64,000 nucleotides of DNA from assembly GCA_963710865.1 (NCBI GenBank), contig CAVQBR010000002.1, positions 1,116,001 through 1,180,000 on the forward strand. Direction: 5' to 3'. A program made the translations under genes and the position numbers. Numbering within the stretch: the first letter of the stretch is position 1; the number at the start of each line of letters is the position of its first letter. Below are positions 1-8,435 of the stretch, piece after piece. The stretch comes from PRDV01 sp963710865 (GTDB taxonomy: Bacteria; Babelota; Babeliae; Babelales; Babelaceae). A model generated the notes under the pieces. It was not told the origin of the DNA. It saw nothing but the letters and a program-made list of their open reading frames with translations, and searched no databases.

Positions 1-986
1 ATAGTCTTTATTCTATGATTGCCGCGAGCATAGTCGAGAGCGGATTTTCCATCTATATCTTGAACAAAAGCATCTGCGCCTTGGTTAAGTAACATTCTAA
101 TGGTTTCCTCATCTGCCGTTCTGGTAGCATCGATCAAGAGAGTGCTGCCAAAATCAGTGAGTAAGTTTAATTTCTTTGCTGCATGTTGTTCAAAGATATG
201 CTGCAGTCTCATATTGTCACTAGATAGCGCATATGAGAGAGCTGTATTGCCCGTGATATCTGCAATACGAGTGTCTGCATTGCTCTCGAGCAATATCTGC
301 ACGGCTTGGCAGTCTCCCTTTTTCACTGCCTTGATAAGGGCTGTTTCACCATAATCGTTGACGTTGTCAACATTAAAGGTAGCCAAAGTGCGTAAAGCGA
401 GTTCTCTATTCATCGAAAACGTTGCTATGAGCGGTCGTAGCATTTCATAATTCATCGCGACTGTGTCGAGATTGTTATCAATTGCCGACATTAAGAGTGT
501 ATTATGTGCTTCATCAACTGTTAGCATGGTAAACACGCGGATTCTTCCTGGCTTTTTCAAAGCATCGACAAACAATTCTATGGCACTCGGGATGCCACAT
601 AATGCAAAGCAAGCCAAGACGGCTGGGAATAGATTCTCAGAATTGTTGACAAATTTCAACATATTGACCGCGGGGTCCGTTGAGATCTTTGGGTATCGTG
701 ATTCAAATTCTGTCAAGAAGCGTGCAGCAATTGTGTCAGCGAGGGTTCTAATAAAACGAGGAGAACACTGTTCCGCCATTAATGTCTTGAGATAACCAGC
801 TATGTTAAGGGTTACTGTCGAAAAGTCATCCCCTTCCAAAAGATAGGGTAATAAATAGCTCGCATGGAGGTCGTTCGGCAGATATTTCATATAGGACGGG
901 CTTGACTGATTCGCTGGTGCTGGACCTACCATGCCAAACAAGGTGGGTGTTGAAACGAGCAATGCTAATGAGAGTAAGGTTTTCAT
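1..986 (-). CDS. Exported ankyrin-repeat protein (3' end outside window)
   Basis: I translated this by hand from the ATG at 986-984, and it stays open to the window edge, so the C-terminus is missing. Residues 1-24 look like a signal peptide (MKTLLSLALLVS...). They are followed by about 160 residues of helical sequence without clear repeats. Ankyrin units then start near residue 220, with TALIKAV, LLESNAD, TALSYAL, TLLIDAT, LLNQGAD and SALDYAR as landmarks. The start is fixed by AAAGGA just upstream and by a good promoter at 1028-1056. Ankyrin repeats mediate protein-protein binding. With the signal peptide, an exported or host-directed role is plausible, but the partner cannot be named. Confidence 0.85.
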   Translation of the reverse strand, partial: MKTLLSLALLVSTPTLFGMVGPAPANQSSPSYMKYLPNDLHASYLLPYLLEGDDFSTVTLNIAGYLKTLMAEQCSPRFIRTLADTIAARFLTEFESRYPKISTDPAVNMLKFVNNSENLFPAVLACFALCGIPSAIELFVDALKKPGRIRVFTMLTVDEAHNTLLMSAIDNNLDTVAMNYEMLRPLIATFSMNRELALRTLATFNVDNVNDYGETALIKAVKKGDCQAVQILLESNADTRIADITGNTALSYALSSDNMRLQHIFEQHAAKKLNLLTDFGSTLLIDATRTADEETIRMLLNQGADAFVQDIDGKSALDYARGNHRIKT

Positions 987-1027
987 AGAATGTTCCTTTT
1001 TAGTAATTATTTAATTAGTATAGACTT

Positions 1028-1056
1028 ATTATGAATTATTTTTTTTAAACTGTCAA
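1028..1056 (-). promoter_or_regulatory. Sigma-70 promoter of the ankyrin gene
   Basis: On the minus strand, TTGACA (1056-1051) and CATAAT (1033-1028) are separated by 17 bp, about 40 bp before the ATG. Confidence 0.65.
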
Positions 1057-1163
1057 GTTGCATTATTGCAAAGATCTGTTTTTTTGCGAACCTGGCGTGC
1101 GAGAGCGCCTAAGCGTTCCCAGTAAGTTGTTTATAGAGGAAAAAACTCTCCAAGATCGAGCTT

Positions 1164-3446
1164 TTAATGTTCGCCTTCAGGTGTCGGTTCGATAGTTTTG
1201 ACATAGGTGCACGATTTATTGCCACAAGTCAGTGTTACCCGTCCTTCTTTATCCACCCGTTTGAGAAGATAGGGATTGTTGCATTTGGCACACGGTGTCT
1301 CTTCTATTTCACCAGATATGGAGAACTTACAGTCTGGATACCTGCTGCATCCCCAGAACTTTTTACCTTTCCACATCTTTTGAACAACGTCCCCTTTTCC
1401 ACACTGGGTACACTTAAAGCCGGCCTTCACCGGTTTAATATACTTACAGCTTGGGTATCCGGTACAGGCAGTAAAAGGTCCAAAGCGCCCTTGCATTTGC
1501 CTGAGGGGCTTGGTACAGAGGGGACACTGCTCATCTAATACCTTAGGTGCTTCCATGGCAATTAATTTGATGGTGCCATCAGGCAATCGTTCAAAGTTGC
1601 TGGTAAAGGTACACTTTGGATAACGATCACAGCCGGCAAATGGTCCTGCTTTACCAAAGCGAATAATAAGATGGCCTTGTTTGCATTCGGGACAGAGTAT
1701 ATTCGTTGGCTCTGTTACTTTCTTCGCTTCACCGCGGAAGGTGGTAAGATCCTTTTCAAATTCTGAATAAAAGTCTTTCAGGAGCTTATCTCTGCTTAAA
1801 GTGCCTTGCGCAATCTTATCAAGATTTTCTTCCATGTTGGCCGTAAAGTGCAAATCCATAATTTTAGGAAGGTTATCACTGAGCATCTTGGTAACGACTA
1901 CACCTAATTCACTCGGCACAAAACGTTTCTTTTCATCAAGCGTAGTATAGGCGCGTGCTTGAATCGTTTTTAAGATTGGTACATAAGTACTCGGTCTGCC
2001 AATCCCTTCTTTTTCCAGTTCTTTAATGAGTGTTGCTTCAGTATAGCGCGGTGGTGGTTGCGTAAAGTGCTGTTTTGGAGTAATGGTTTTTATTTCAAGG
2101 GAATCTTTCTCTTTAAGCCCTTTTGGGATAGAGCGTGATTCTTCTTCCTCTTCTTTCTCTTTTTCTTCGCCACCATAGACCTTTAAAAAACCATCGAACA
2201 TAAGTGTTGATCCAGTAGCCTTGAATGTATACGGGCCACCAATGATCGTCACTTGTCGTTGAGCATACTCAGCGGCTTTTGTTTGACAGGCTACAAAGCG
2301 TCGCCAGATAAGGTCATACAGTTTTGCAGCTTCTGCTGGTAAATAACGCTTAGCGATCTCTGGGGTTATATTTACATCAATAGGCCTGATAGCTTCATGA
2401 GCATCCTGTGCTTGAGCCTTTGCTTTAGATTTTGCATAGAGCAATGGGCTTGCAGGGAGATAGTCTTTACCAAGTTCTTTTTCAATATAGCTTCGCACTT
2501 GCTTAATTGCGACGTCAGAAATGCGTAAAGAGTCGGTACGCATGTAAGTAATAAGTGCAATGGGTGTTGCTGCATCATCAAGAGGTATGCCCTCATACAG
2601 CTTTTGTGCTATTTGCATTGTTCTGCCTACGGCAAATCCAAGCTGATTATAGGCACTTTGCTGTAAGGTACTCGTCATAAATGGCGCATGAGGATTTTTA
2701 AGACGCTTTGAATCTTTTATCGTATCGACGGTATAACTTGCCTTCTTAATTTTCTCAGCGAGCTCTGTAGCTTCTTTCTCATTTGCAATCTCAGCTTTTT
2801 TCTTATTGATATGAGTAAGGGGAGCGCTCAGTGTGCCACTCTCTCCTGAAAACAGCGATTCGATCGTCCAATATTCTTCTTGTTTAAAGGCTTTGATAGC
2901 TTCTTCGCGATCAACGATAAGTTTTAGTGCTACCGATTGAACACGGCCAGCAGAGAGTCCTTTTGCAATCTTTTTCCAAAGAATAGGTGATACCTCGTAA
3001 CCGACGACTCTGTCTAGTATTCTTCGAGCCTGTTGGGCTGAGACTTTATTTAAATCGATATCGAATGGATGAGCTATAGCAGCTTCTATGGCAGGCTTTG
3101 TAATCTCATTAAAGGTGATGCGTTTAATAATTGAACTATCTTTAACAACACGCTTGACCTCTTGTTCTACATGCCATGCGATAATTTCTCCTTCTCTATC
3201 AGGATCGGGAGCGAGGTAAATATGATCAGCTTTTTGTGCTTCTTTACAGATATCCGCAATCGTTTTTTCTTTGCCTTCAAGTGTCACGTAGTGGATATCG
3301 ATCGTATCGCCAATAGTGACCCCAATCTCTTTTTGAGGGAGATCTTTAATATGTCCTAGTGTGGACAATATCTTATAATCTTTTCCCAAAAACTTGGAGA
3401 TAGTTTTAATTTTGGCGGGAGATTCTACAATAATGAGGTTTTTCAT
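1164..3446 (-). CDS. topA: DNA topoisomerase I
   Basis: Type IA topoisomerase that relaxes negative supercoils by cutting and passing single strands. The 760-residue protein opens with the Toprim domain (MKNLIIVESPAK, E8; metal-binding DPDREGE at 81-87). The catalytic tyrosine is Y301 in ITYMRTDS. The core is followed by four C-terminal zinc-ribbon units with Cys pairs: CPEC...C, CPLC...C, CTQC...C and CAKC...C. The length and the four fingers are normal for a full bacterial TopA. A 29-nt consensus-like promoter lies upstream at 3558-3586. The next gene is divergent, so topA is probably transcribed alone. Confidence 0.97.
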   Translation of the reverse strand: MKNLIIVESPAKIKTISKFLGKDYKILSTLGHIKDLPQKEIGVTIGDTIDIHYVTLEGKEKTIADICKEAQKADHIYLAPDPDREGEIIAWHVEQEVKRVVKDSSIIKRITFNEITKPAIEAAIAHPFDIDLNKVSAQQARRILDRVVGYEVSPILWKKIAKGLSAGRVQSVALKLIVDREEAIKAFKQEEYWTIESLFSGESGTLSAPLTHINKKKAEIANEKEATELAEKIKKASYTVDTIKDSKRLKNPHAPFMTSTLQQSAYNQLGFAVGRTMQIAQKLYEGIPLDDAATPIALITYMRTDSLRISDVAIKQVRSYIEKELGKDYLPASPLLYAKSKAKAQAQDAHEAIRPIDVNITPEIAKRYLPAEAAKLYDLIWRRFVACQTKAAEYAQRQVTIIGGPYTFKATGSTLMFDGFLKVYGGEEKEKEEEEESRSIPKGLKEKDSLEIKTITPKQHFTQPPPRYTEATLIKELEKEGIGRPSTYVPILKTIQARAYTTLDEKKRFVPSELGVVVTKMLSDNLPKIMDLHFTANMEENLDKIAQGTLSRDKLLKDFYSEFEKDLTTFRGEAKKVTEPTNILCPECKQGHLIIRFGKAGPFAGCDRYPKCTFTSNFERLPDGTIKLIAMEAPKVLDEQCPLCTKPLRQMQGRFGPFTACTGYPSCKYIKPVKAGFKCTQCGKGDVVQKMWKGKKFWGCSRYPDCKFSISGEIEETPCAKCNNPYLLKRVDKEGRVTLTCGNKSCTYVKTIEPTPEGEH

Positions 3447-3557
3447 ACCGTTTTTCCAATACGAGTAAAACTGCTACGCATACCATAGCATATTTTTAAA
3501 GAGCTTGGCAATTAAGAATGACTATTTTTTTAAGAGATTCGTTTAATTGAGTAGCTT

Positions 3558-3586
3558 AGTGTAGCTAATGAAATTGAAATTGTCAA
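3558..3586 (-). promoter_or_regulatory. Sigma-70 promoter of topA
   Basis: On the minus strand, TTGACA (3586-3581) and TACACT (3563-3558) have a 17-bp spacer. The leader to the topA ATG is about 105 nt. Confidence 0.6.
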
Positions 3587-3806
3587 TTAGTATAGTTTTA
3601 AATTTTTCAGATTTTTTTGCAGAGATTGCTTGCGTAGCAGTATAATGCTCTACAGTTGAGGAGTTAGAGCTATGGGGCTGGATGTAGGCCTCTTGGCTGG
3701 GGGCTTTCTATCTTTATCGAGAAGTCTGTACCAAAAAAGGGCCTTCGAAACTTGATAAGTGAAATATGGTTCTTTGTACCGTCCACTGGATCGTGAATTG
3801 TGAGGG

Positions 3807-3861
3807 TGGTGTATTTTTGACCAAAAATGGGTGAAAAGATGGTGTATTTTCGACCAAAAAT
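3807..3861. repeat. Tandem 22-bp direct repeat, possible solo end of an IS21-like element
   Basis: Two copies of TGGTGTATTTT(T/C)GACC followed by AAAAAT lie at 3807-3828 and 3840-3861, offset by 33 bp and differing at one base. IS21-family ends typically carry such multiple terminal repeats, and the intact IS21 element in this window has the same architecture with another sequence. No transposase gene adjoins it. The neighbouring sequence 3640-3800 has only short, stop-broken frames. Confidence 0.45.
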
Positions 3862-3960
3862 TAGTCAGAACATGATAGATGTATGGCACTTTTATCAATA
3901 CAGGTCGTTAATACGAGCTAATCAATTTCCAGTTTATTCATGAGCTAATTTTGAGCAGAT

Positions 3961-4087
3961 TGAGTCGATTCCTATAATTAGAATCTGCTCGATCGGCTCA
4001 TTTCTTAAACTTGTGAGTCGATTGAATCGATTCAGGAAATAAGGATTGACGCAATTGACTCACTTTTGTAAAGTAAATGAGTCGATT
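3961..4087 (+). promoter_or_regulatory. Array of TGAGTCGATT boxes upstream of the AlbA_2 regulator
   Basis: TGAGTCGATT occurs at 3961-3970, 4014-4023 and 4078-4087. A variant TGAATCGATT overlaps at 4023-4032, and an inverted variant (TGAGTCAATT on the other strand) lies at 4053-4062. The last box ends 24 bp before the ATG at 4112. The arrangement looks like an operator array. Binding by the downstream wHTH protein itself is an inference. Confidence 0.55.
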
Positions 4088-4111
4088 AGTACCCATCAAA
4101 CGGAATAGCTT

Positions 4112-5476
4112 ATGAAATATCCAGAAAATGAGTCATCTACGCTTGAATTTAAACGGACTCTACAAAAGCATGATCAGATAATAAAAACTATTGTAGCTTT
4201 TTGCAATCAAAAAGGCGGAAGGTTGATTATTGGCATTGAAAATGATGGTACTATTGTTGGCCTAGCTGAAGATTTGGTTCTTGAAACAATTGAATATTTG
4301 GGTAAGTCGATTTACGAAGCTTGTATTCCCCCAATAATTCCTGCTGTTTATGCACAGCGGATTGGAGATAAAGTAGTTCTGGTCGTTCAGGTTTCTGCTG
4401 GCATGAACAAACCTTACTATATTAAATCGTTGGGCCTCGAAAAAGGTACGTATATCCGATTGGGTAGAAGCACTATACGTGCAAATGCTGATATAATTCA
4501 AGAGCTCCAGTGGCAAAAGCAAGGAAGATCGTACGATACTATGCCTGTTTACCATGCTTCGATTGATGAGCTCGATAGGGAAAAATTCAGTCACTTCCTT
4601 GGTGCGAGAAAAGATGGTGATAAAAAGAGTCTGGATATCCAGGCACCTCTTCATGCATATAATTTGACTTCTGAGGAACATGCGCATCGTTATCCAAGTA
4701 TTGCTGGAATGCTACTTTTTGGAAAAGATCCTCAACGATATCTGTCTGAGGCATTTATTATATGCACGCACTTTGCGGGGATCGAAGGAAGAGAGGCTAT
4801 TGCAACGCGTGATTGCACCGGAACCCTTTTTGAGCAGTTTCACAGTGCCTCTGCATTTGTTATAAGACAGCTTGAGCATTCATACACTATTAAGGGATCG
4901 CAGAGAAAAGAGAAATTGGAAATACCCCCTGAGGCTCTAAGGGAAGCGCTGCTTAATGCTATAGTTCATCGTAATTACCATATAAATGCTCCTATTAAGG
5001 TTGCTGTATTTCAAAATCGTATTGAAATATTCAGCCCAGGAGATTTTCCGGGGCCTCTTAATGTTGCTCATTTAACGATGGGAAATTCGTATATGAGAAA
5101 CTTAGCGATCGTTACGGTCTTTCGTCAGATGGGATACATCGAAAAGCTAGGTTCTGGCTTCATAACAATATTTTCGAGTTATCAACGAGAAGGGTTACCT
5201 CAGCCTCAGGTTATTGAAGGCGAAAATTACGTTAAGGTAGTTTTGCCCCGTCCTAAGCGAAGTAAGGGCGAGGGCTTATCGATTGAAGATACCGATCTCA
5301 ATCCAATTGTAGATCTCTTTGAAACAGTACCTGAACTTTCAAGAAGAGAGATCATGGATTTGTGCTCGTTGAGTCGCTCGACTGTTGCCAGGCGCCTTGA
5401 AGAACTCGTTAAGAAAAAAATCCTAGAGAAAATTGGTAAGGGGCCTGCAACTCGATATCGTAAAGTCTCAGATTGA
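4112..5476 (+). CDS. AlbA_2 (Schlafen-type) / HATPase / winged-helix regulator
   Basis: A 454-residue protein often labelled 'RecG-like' or 'ATP-binding protein' in databases, though it is not a helicase. Residues 5-110 form the AlbA_2 domain (ESSTLEFKR, GGRLIIGIENDG). A middle linker is followed near 270-350 by a C-terminal ATPase fold (EALREALLNAIVHRNY, then IEIFSPGDFPGPL and GSGF). The last 45 residues are a winged helix (LSRSTVARRLEELVKK). The family is generally taken to be DNA-binding transcriptional regulators. The TGAGTCGATT array directly upstream fits autoregulation. It is monocistronic, with unknown exported genes downstream. Confidence 0.85.
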   Translation: MKYPENESSTLEFKRTLQKHDQIIKTIVAFCNQKGGRLIIGIENDGTIVGLAEDLVLETIEYLGKSIYEACIPPIIPAVYAQRIGDKVVLVVQVSAGMNKPYYIKSLGLEKGTYIRLGRSTIRANADIIQELQWQKQGRSYDTMPVYHASIDELDREKFSHFLGARKDGDKKSLDIQAPLHAYNLTSEEHAHRYPSIAGMLLFGKDPQRYLSEAFIICTHFAGIEGREAIATRDCTGTLFEQFHSASAFVIRQLEHSYTIKGSQRKEKLEIPPEALREALLNAIVHRNYHINAPIKVAVFQNRIEIFSPGDFPGPLNVAHLTMGNSYMRNLAIVTVFRQMGYIEKLGSGFITIFSSYQREGLPQPQVIEGENYVKVVLPRPKRSKGEGLSIEDTDLNPIVDLFETVPELSRREIMDLCSLSRSTVARRLEELVKKKILEKIGKGPATRYRKVSD

Positions 5477-5814
5477 GAACTGCTCTGTTGTGAGCATGAG
5501 ACATTCAATTGAAGAATTGAGCGAGCGCGCGATAAGCTTTTGTCGGCCGCTGATAAGGGAAGCCATTGCGAATGTTTCAAGAGAACCACTTTAACGAGAA
5601 CCTGCCTAGAGGATGTATAGTTGAAGGCAACTGGAAACTTTACATTTGTCTCCTGCGTGCGAGCTTTTCCAAGCTGAATTGTATGATGAAGCTTGCATGT
5701 CCCCATTTCCCTGTCAGGCTTTCAAAGGAAAATCTTGATTTTATTTCTGTTGGTCTGATATGATTAATCTAAGATAGTTCTTATCGAACTATTTACTACT
5801 ACAGAAGGAGACCT
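5477..5814. other. Intergenic region, no gene recognised
   Basis: The 338 bp contain only a 65-codon frame with no Shine-Dalgarno and no recognisable similarity. The last 40 bp hold the leader and GAAGGAGA ribosome-binding site of the next gene. Confidence 0.6.
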
Positions 5815-6351
5815 ATGAAATTTCTCAATCTATCATTTGTAATTGTGCTGTCGGGTTTTGCTCTGCAAGTGCAACAGGTTAAATCGGCAAATAATGCTGA
5901 AATGATCGCCTATGTACAAAGTAATTTTCCCTGGATGACAAGCCCAAATCCATATTTTGTAACGACAAGCTTTCTTGACCCGAAGCTTGGCAAAGGGGTC
6001 ACCATGAGTAATACTTTTGGAAAACATGAGTCGGATCAGTCAAACTTTCTTTATGAAAAAAAGATTACTGGAACCCCAGGCCTCGAAGCCCTGCTTGCAA
6101 ATCCTAAGAAAGTGGTGATGAATGAAGATGAGTTTCTCATCTGCGGGAAGGTAGCGGGTGAGGCACCGCGCTGCTTTGGGCGTCTCAAGGGAGGGGAAGA
6201 GATTGGATCGCGAGCAGTTCATGATTGGCAAAGGTTTGGTATTCATCCTATTAAGGTTCATGGTGCAGAAGCAATGAATTATGCTCAATTTCAGACCTTA
6301 GAAAAGGAATATGACGAGCATGTGCGAAAAGAAGCTGACCGTACTACCTAG
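5815..6351 (+). CDS. Exported hypothetical protein, 178 aa
   Basis: I recognise no family. The first 25 residues form a clear signal peptide (MKFLNLSFVIVLSGFALQVQQ, then an AxA-like KSA cleavage region). The mature part is mixed and hydrophilic, with one Cys pair region (FLICGK...APRCFGR) that could form a disulfide in the periplasm. The start is supported by GAAGGAGACCT immediately upstream, and a rho-independent terminator follows the stop. It sits alone between a regulator and a convergent gene. Periplasmic or secreted location is inferred from the signal only. Confidence 0.7.
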   Translation: MKFLNLSFVIVLSGFALQVQQVKSANNAEMIAYVQSNFPWMTSPNPYFVTTSFLDPKLGKGVTMSNTFGKHESDQSNFLYEKKITGTPGLEALLANPKKVVMNEDEFLICGKVAGEAPRCFGRLKGGEEIGSRAVHDWQRFGIHPIKVHGAEAMNYAQFQTLEKEYDEHVRKEADRTT

Positions 6352-6360
6352 AAATGTAAT

Positions 6361-6387
6361 TGCCTTCGCAATGGAGGCATTTTTTTG
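6361..6387 (+). terminator. Rho-independent terminator of the 178-aa exported protein gene
   Basis: A TGCCT / AGGCA stem is followed directly by a run of seven T, 10 bp after the TAG stop. Confidence 0.65.
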
Positions 6388-6391
6388 ATGT

Positions 6392-7015
6392 CTATTTGCC
6401 GGCTAATTGAGCGAAATAAGCTATCTCTTTCTCCGGATCTGGTGCCTGAAAAACGGAGCTTCCCAAAATGATGCCTTCGGCACCGAGATTGAGAACGTCT
6501 GCAATAGTATCGCGCGTGATATGGGCTGATATAAAGATGGGGAGAGTAGTATTTCCTTTTACCATATCCCAACGCTCAAGAAAGACAGGTGACTGTTCTT
6601 CAGCTGAAGCTTTATGAAAAACGACTGCGTCTGCACCGAGGCTTTTTGCTTCGAGCGCTGACTGGCCTATCGAACTTGCGTCAGACAGATCGAGCATGAT
6701 TTTTTTGCCAAAACTATGGGCAATGGTGCCTGCCGTATGGATATTTGCTGAGCTTGCTCCTGCCATCACAGTAATCCAGTCGGCGCCTGCTTGTGCAAAG
6801 ATGGTTACCGCATCCTTAGAGCGGTCGATAATCTTGGTGTCGGCAAGAAGTATTTTTGCAGGGAATGCTTCTCTAAACTTTTTAATGGCTGTGTCTCCAT
6901 GCTTATAAATGAGGAGAGTCCCTATCTCAAAAATATCTACGTACGGTTCTATCTTTGCTGCCACAGCAAGGGATTTATCAAGATCACTCGTATCAAAAGC
7001 TATCTGTAACTTCAT
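6392..7015 (-). CDS. 3-hexulose-6-phosphate synthase-like (OMP decarboxylase superfamily)
   Basis: A 207-residue single TIM barrel of the OMPDC/HPS/KGPDC suprafamily. Visible marks are the N-terminal MKLQIAFDTSD, YVDIFEIGT, the metal-binding D-x-K-x-x-D motif in LADTKIID, and a phosphate-binding C-terminal GAEGIILGSSVF. EIGT and DTKIID fit HPS (ribulose-5-P plus formaldehyde to hexulose-6-P, reversible) better than PyrF. In organisms without an oxidative pentose route, HPS with its isomerase can make ribulose-5-P for nucleotides. The isomerase is not in this window. It starts 11 bp after the upstream exported-protein gene, with AAGGAT as ribosome site, so the two are probably co-transcribed. 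Confidence 0.75.
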   Translation of the reverse strand: MKLQIAFDTSDLDKSLAVAAKIEPYVDIFEIGTLLIYKHGDTAIKKFREAFPAKILLADTKIIDRSKDAVTIFAQAGADWITVMAGASSANIHTAGTIAHSFGKKIMLDLSDASSIGQSALEAKSLGADAVVFHKASAEEQSPVFLERWDMVKGNTTLPIFISAHITRDTIADVLNLGAEGIILGSSVFQAPDPEKEIAYFAQLAGK

Positions 7016-7025
7016 GTATGCATCC

Positions 7026-7715
7026 TTAATATCTCAATCTTTGTTGGAACCCATCTTGAATGAACTTATAATCAAATCGGACCGGTGAAAAATAGTGCCG
7101 TATCTTTAAAAAGCGCAATGCATTCTCTGCTGAAAAATGACTCTCAGTAGCATAGAAATCAGGAAGCACGAAGTTTTCACTCAGGAGAGTAATCGTCGAT
7201 CCGAGCGGCACTACTATATGCTTTGGGTTTGCAAAAATAATTATCGTGTCATAAGGTATCCGTTTGCTTTTCGGGAGTGGAATTTGCGTGACATGCCAGG
7301 AGTAGAGTTCTGTTTCAGGGTCCTGCAAGCGCTCATAAAGATAGTGCTGAGATTGAGCATTTGGATCGAGTGCAAACCCATAGATTGTTTTATTATTGAG
7401 CGGATCTACCGGAACGGCATTTACATCTTCGGTGATAAGCACATTGAGCTTAATTTCAGGAGTTTTTCGTTCAAATATTACCTGGCCATCGGTATCTGAT
7501 TTGCCAAAGGTTCCAGCATAGGACACATAAATACCGGTATGGAGAAAGCGAGGACGCATTTTTTTCTCTTTGAGAGGCTCAGAGAGGTCGGACTTCTGTT
7601 CGTTCGATAGCCGCAGTGAAGCAGGCAAAGGCCTAATAAAAAATGTAATAATATGAGGAGAGATCTGACCGAGAGCAGACCCACACCACAAAATACAAAG
7701 GAGTTTTTTCTTCAT
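7026..7715 (-). CDS. Exported hypothetical protein, 229 aa
   Basis: No family is recognised. It begins with a short signal-like segment (MKKKLLCILWCGSALGQ), followed by a largely beta-like soluble protein rich in Pro, Tyr and aromatic residues (LYSWHVTQIPLPKSKR, IIIFANPKHIVVPLGS). It is divergent from rsmG with a 69-bp shared upstream region, and lies 11 bp before the HPS-like gene in the same direction, suggesting a two-gene unit. Whether the two functions are linked cannot be told from sequence. Periplasmic location is inferred from the N-terminus. Confidence 0.7.
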   Translation of the reverse strand: MKKKLLCILWCGSALGQISPHIITFFIRPLPASLRLSNEQKSDLSEPLKEKKMRPRFLHTGIYVSYAGTFGKSDTDGQVIFERKTPEIKLNVLITEDVNAVPVDPLNNKTIYGFALDPNAQSQHYLYERLQDPETELYSWHVTQIPLPKSKRIPYDTIIIFANPKHIVVPLGSTITLLSENFVLPDFYATESHFSAENALRFLKIRHYFSPVRFDYKFIQDGFQQRLRY

Positions 7716-7784
7716 CTTTTTTATTCCATGAATTAAACTGTATACTACAATGTAACAAACTCTTATAGTAAAAGTCTACGCTCT

Positions 7785-8435
7785 ATGGTACCAAAAATTT
7801 CCCAAGAAGAAGAGATGCTCTGGCAAAAGTTCTGTGATCGACAACAGCTCTCGCCTCTCCAGGTCGAGCAATTTAAAAAATATTATGTGCTTCTTCGCGA
7901 GGCAAATGAAGTGCATAATCTTACAACAATTACCGATCTTGGTTTTGTCATTCAAGATCATTTTGAAGATTCTCTTGCCTTACGACAGTTTATTGACTGC
8001 CGTTCACTCACTACCCTTGCTGATGTTGGAACGGGGGCAGGGTTTCCTGCGCTTCCTCTAAAAATTCTCTTTCCGCATCTCAAGCTCGTTCTTATCGAGG
8101 TGAATCACAAAAAACTCGACTTCTTGGCACAGGTTGCAAAGGAGCTGCATCTTGATGGAATTACCTTCTCTGATCTTGATTTGCGTACCTTCATACGAAA
8201 AACTGACTATGCTATCGATTTATTCTGCGCACGAGCATCATTGCAAGTCGAAGAGTTAGTACGTATTTTTAAGCCTTCTAGCCCGTATAGGCATGCACGT
8301 CTTGTATACTGGGCTTCGCAACAGTGGAAAGCAGACCCTTCGATTTTCAACTACATTGAACGAGAAGAGTGGTATAGTATAGGTATGAAACAGCGAAGAC
8401 TCATTTTTTTCAGAGAACTGCATGAACAAGCCTAA
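7785..8435 (+). CDS. rsmG: 16S rRNA (guanine-527-N7) methyltransferase RsmG
   Basis: SAM-dependent enzyme methylating G527 in the 530 loop of 16S rRNA. The 216-residue protein carries the N-terminal helix region with EVHNLTTI (typically NLT in RsmG) and HFEDSLAL. The SAM-binding DVGTGAGFPALPL is at about 85-97, followed by LKLVLIEVNHKKLDFL. The final strand is short but the fold seems complete. The start ATG at 7785 lacks an obvious Shine-Dalgarno. A TATAGT box ends only 15 nt upstream, which would give a very short leader. The last codons overlap the MATE gene start at 8422, so the genes are translationally linked. Confidence 0.92.
   Translation: MVPKISQEEEMLWQKFCDRQQLSPLQVEQFKKYYVLLREANEVHNLTTITDLGFVIQDHFEDSLALRQFIDCRSLTTLADVGTGAGFPALPLKILFPHLKLVLIEVNHKKLDFLAQVAKELHLDGITFSDLDLRTFIRKTDYAIDLFCARASLQVEELVRIFKPSSPYRHARLVYWASQQWKADPSIFNYIEREEWYSIGMKQRRLIFFRELHEQA

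Noticed and set aside
3650..3898. 82-codon minus-strand frame near the orphan repeats
   Set aside because: Much of it is translation of the tandem repeat itself (SKIHH repeated). Probably non-coding IS remnant.
5566..5763. 65-codon frame before the 178-aa exported gene
   Set aside because: No ribosome site or similarity. Cys/Leu-rich composition looks random.
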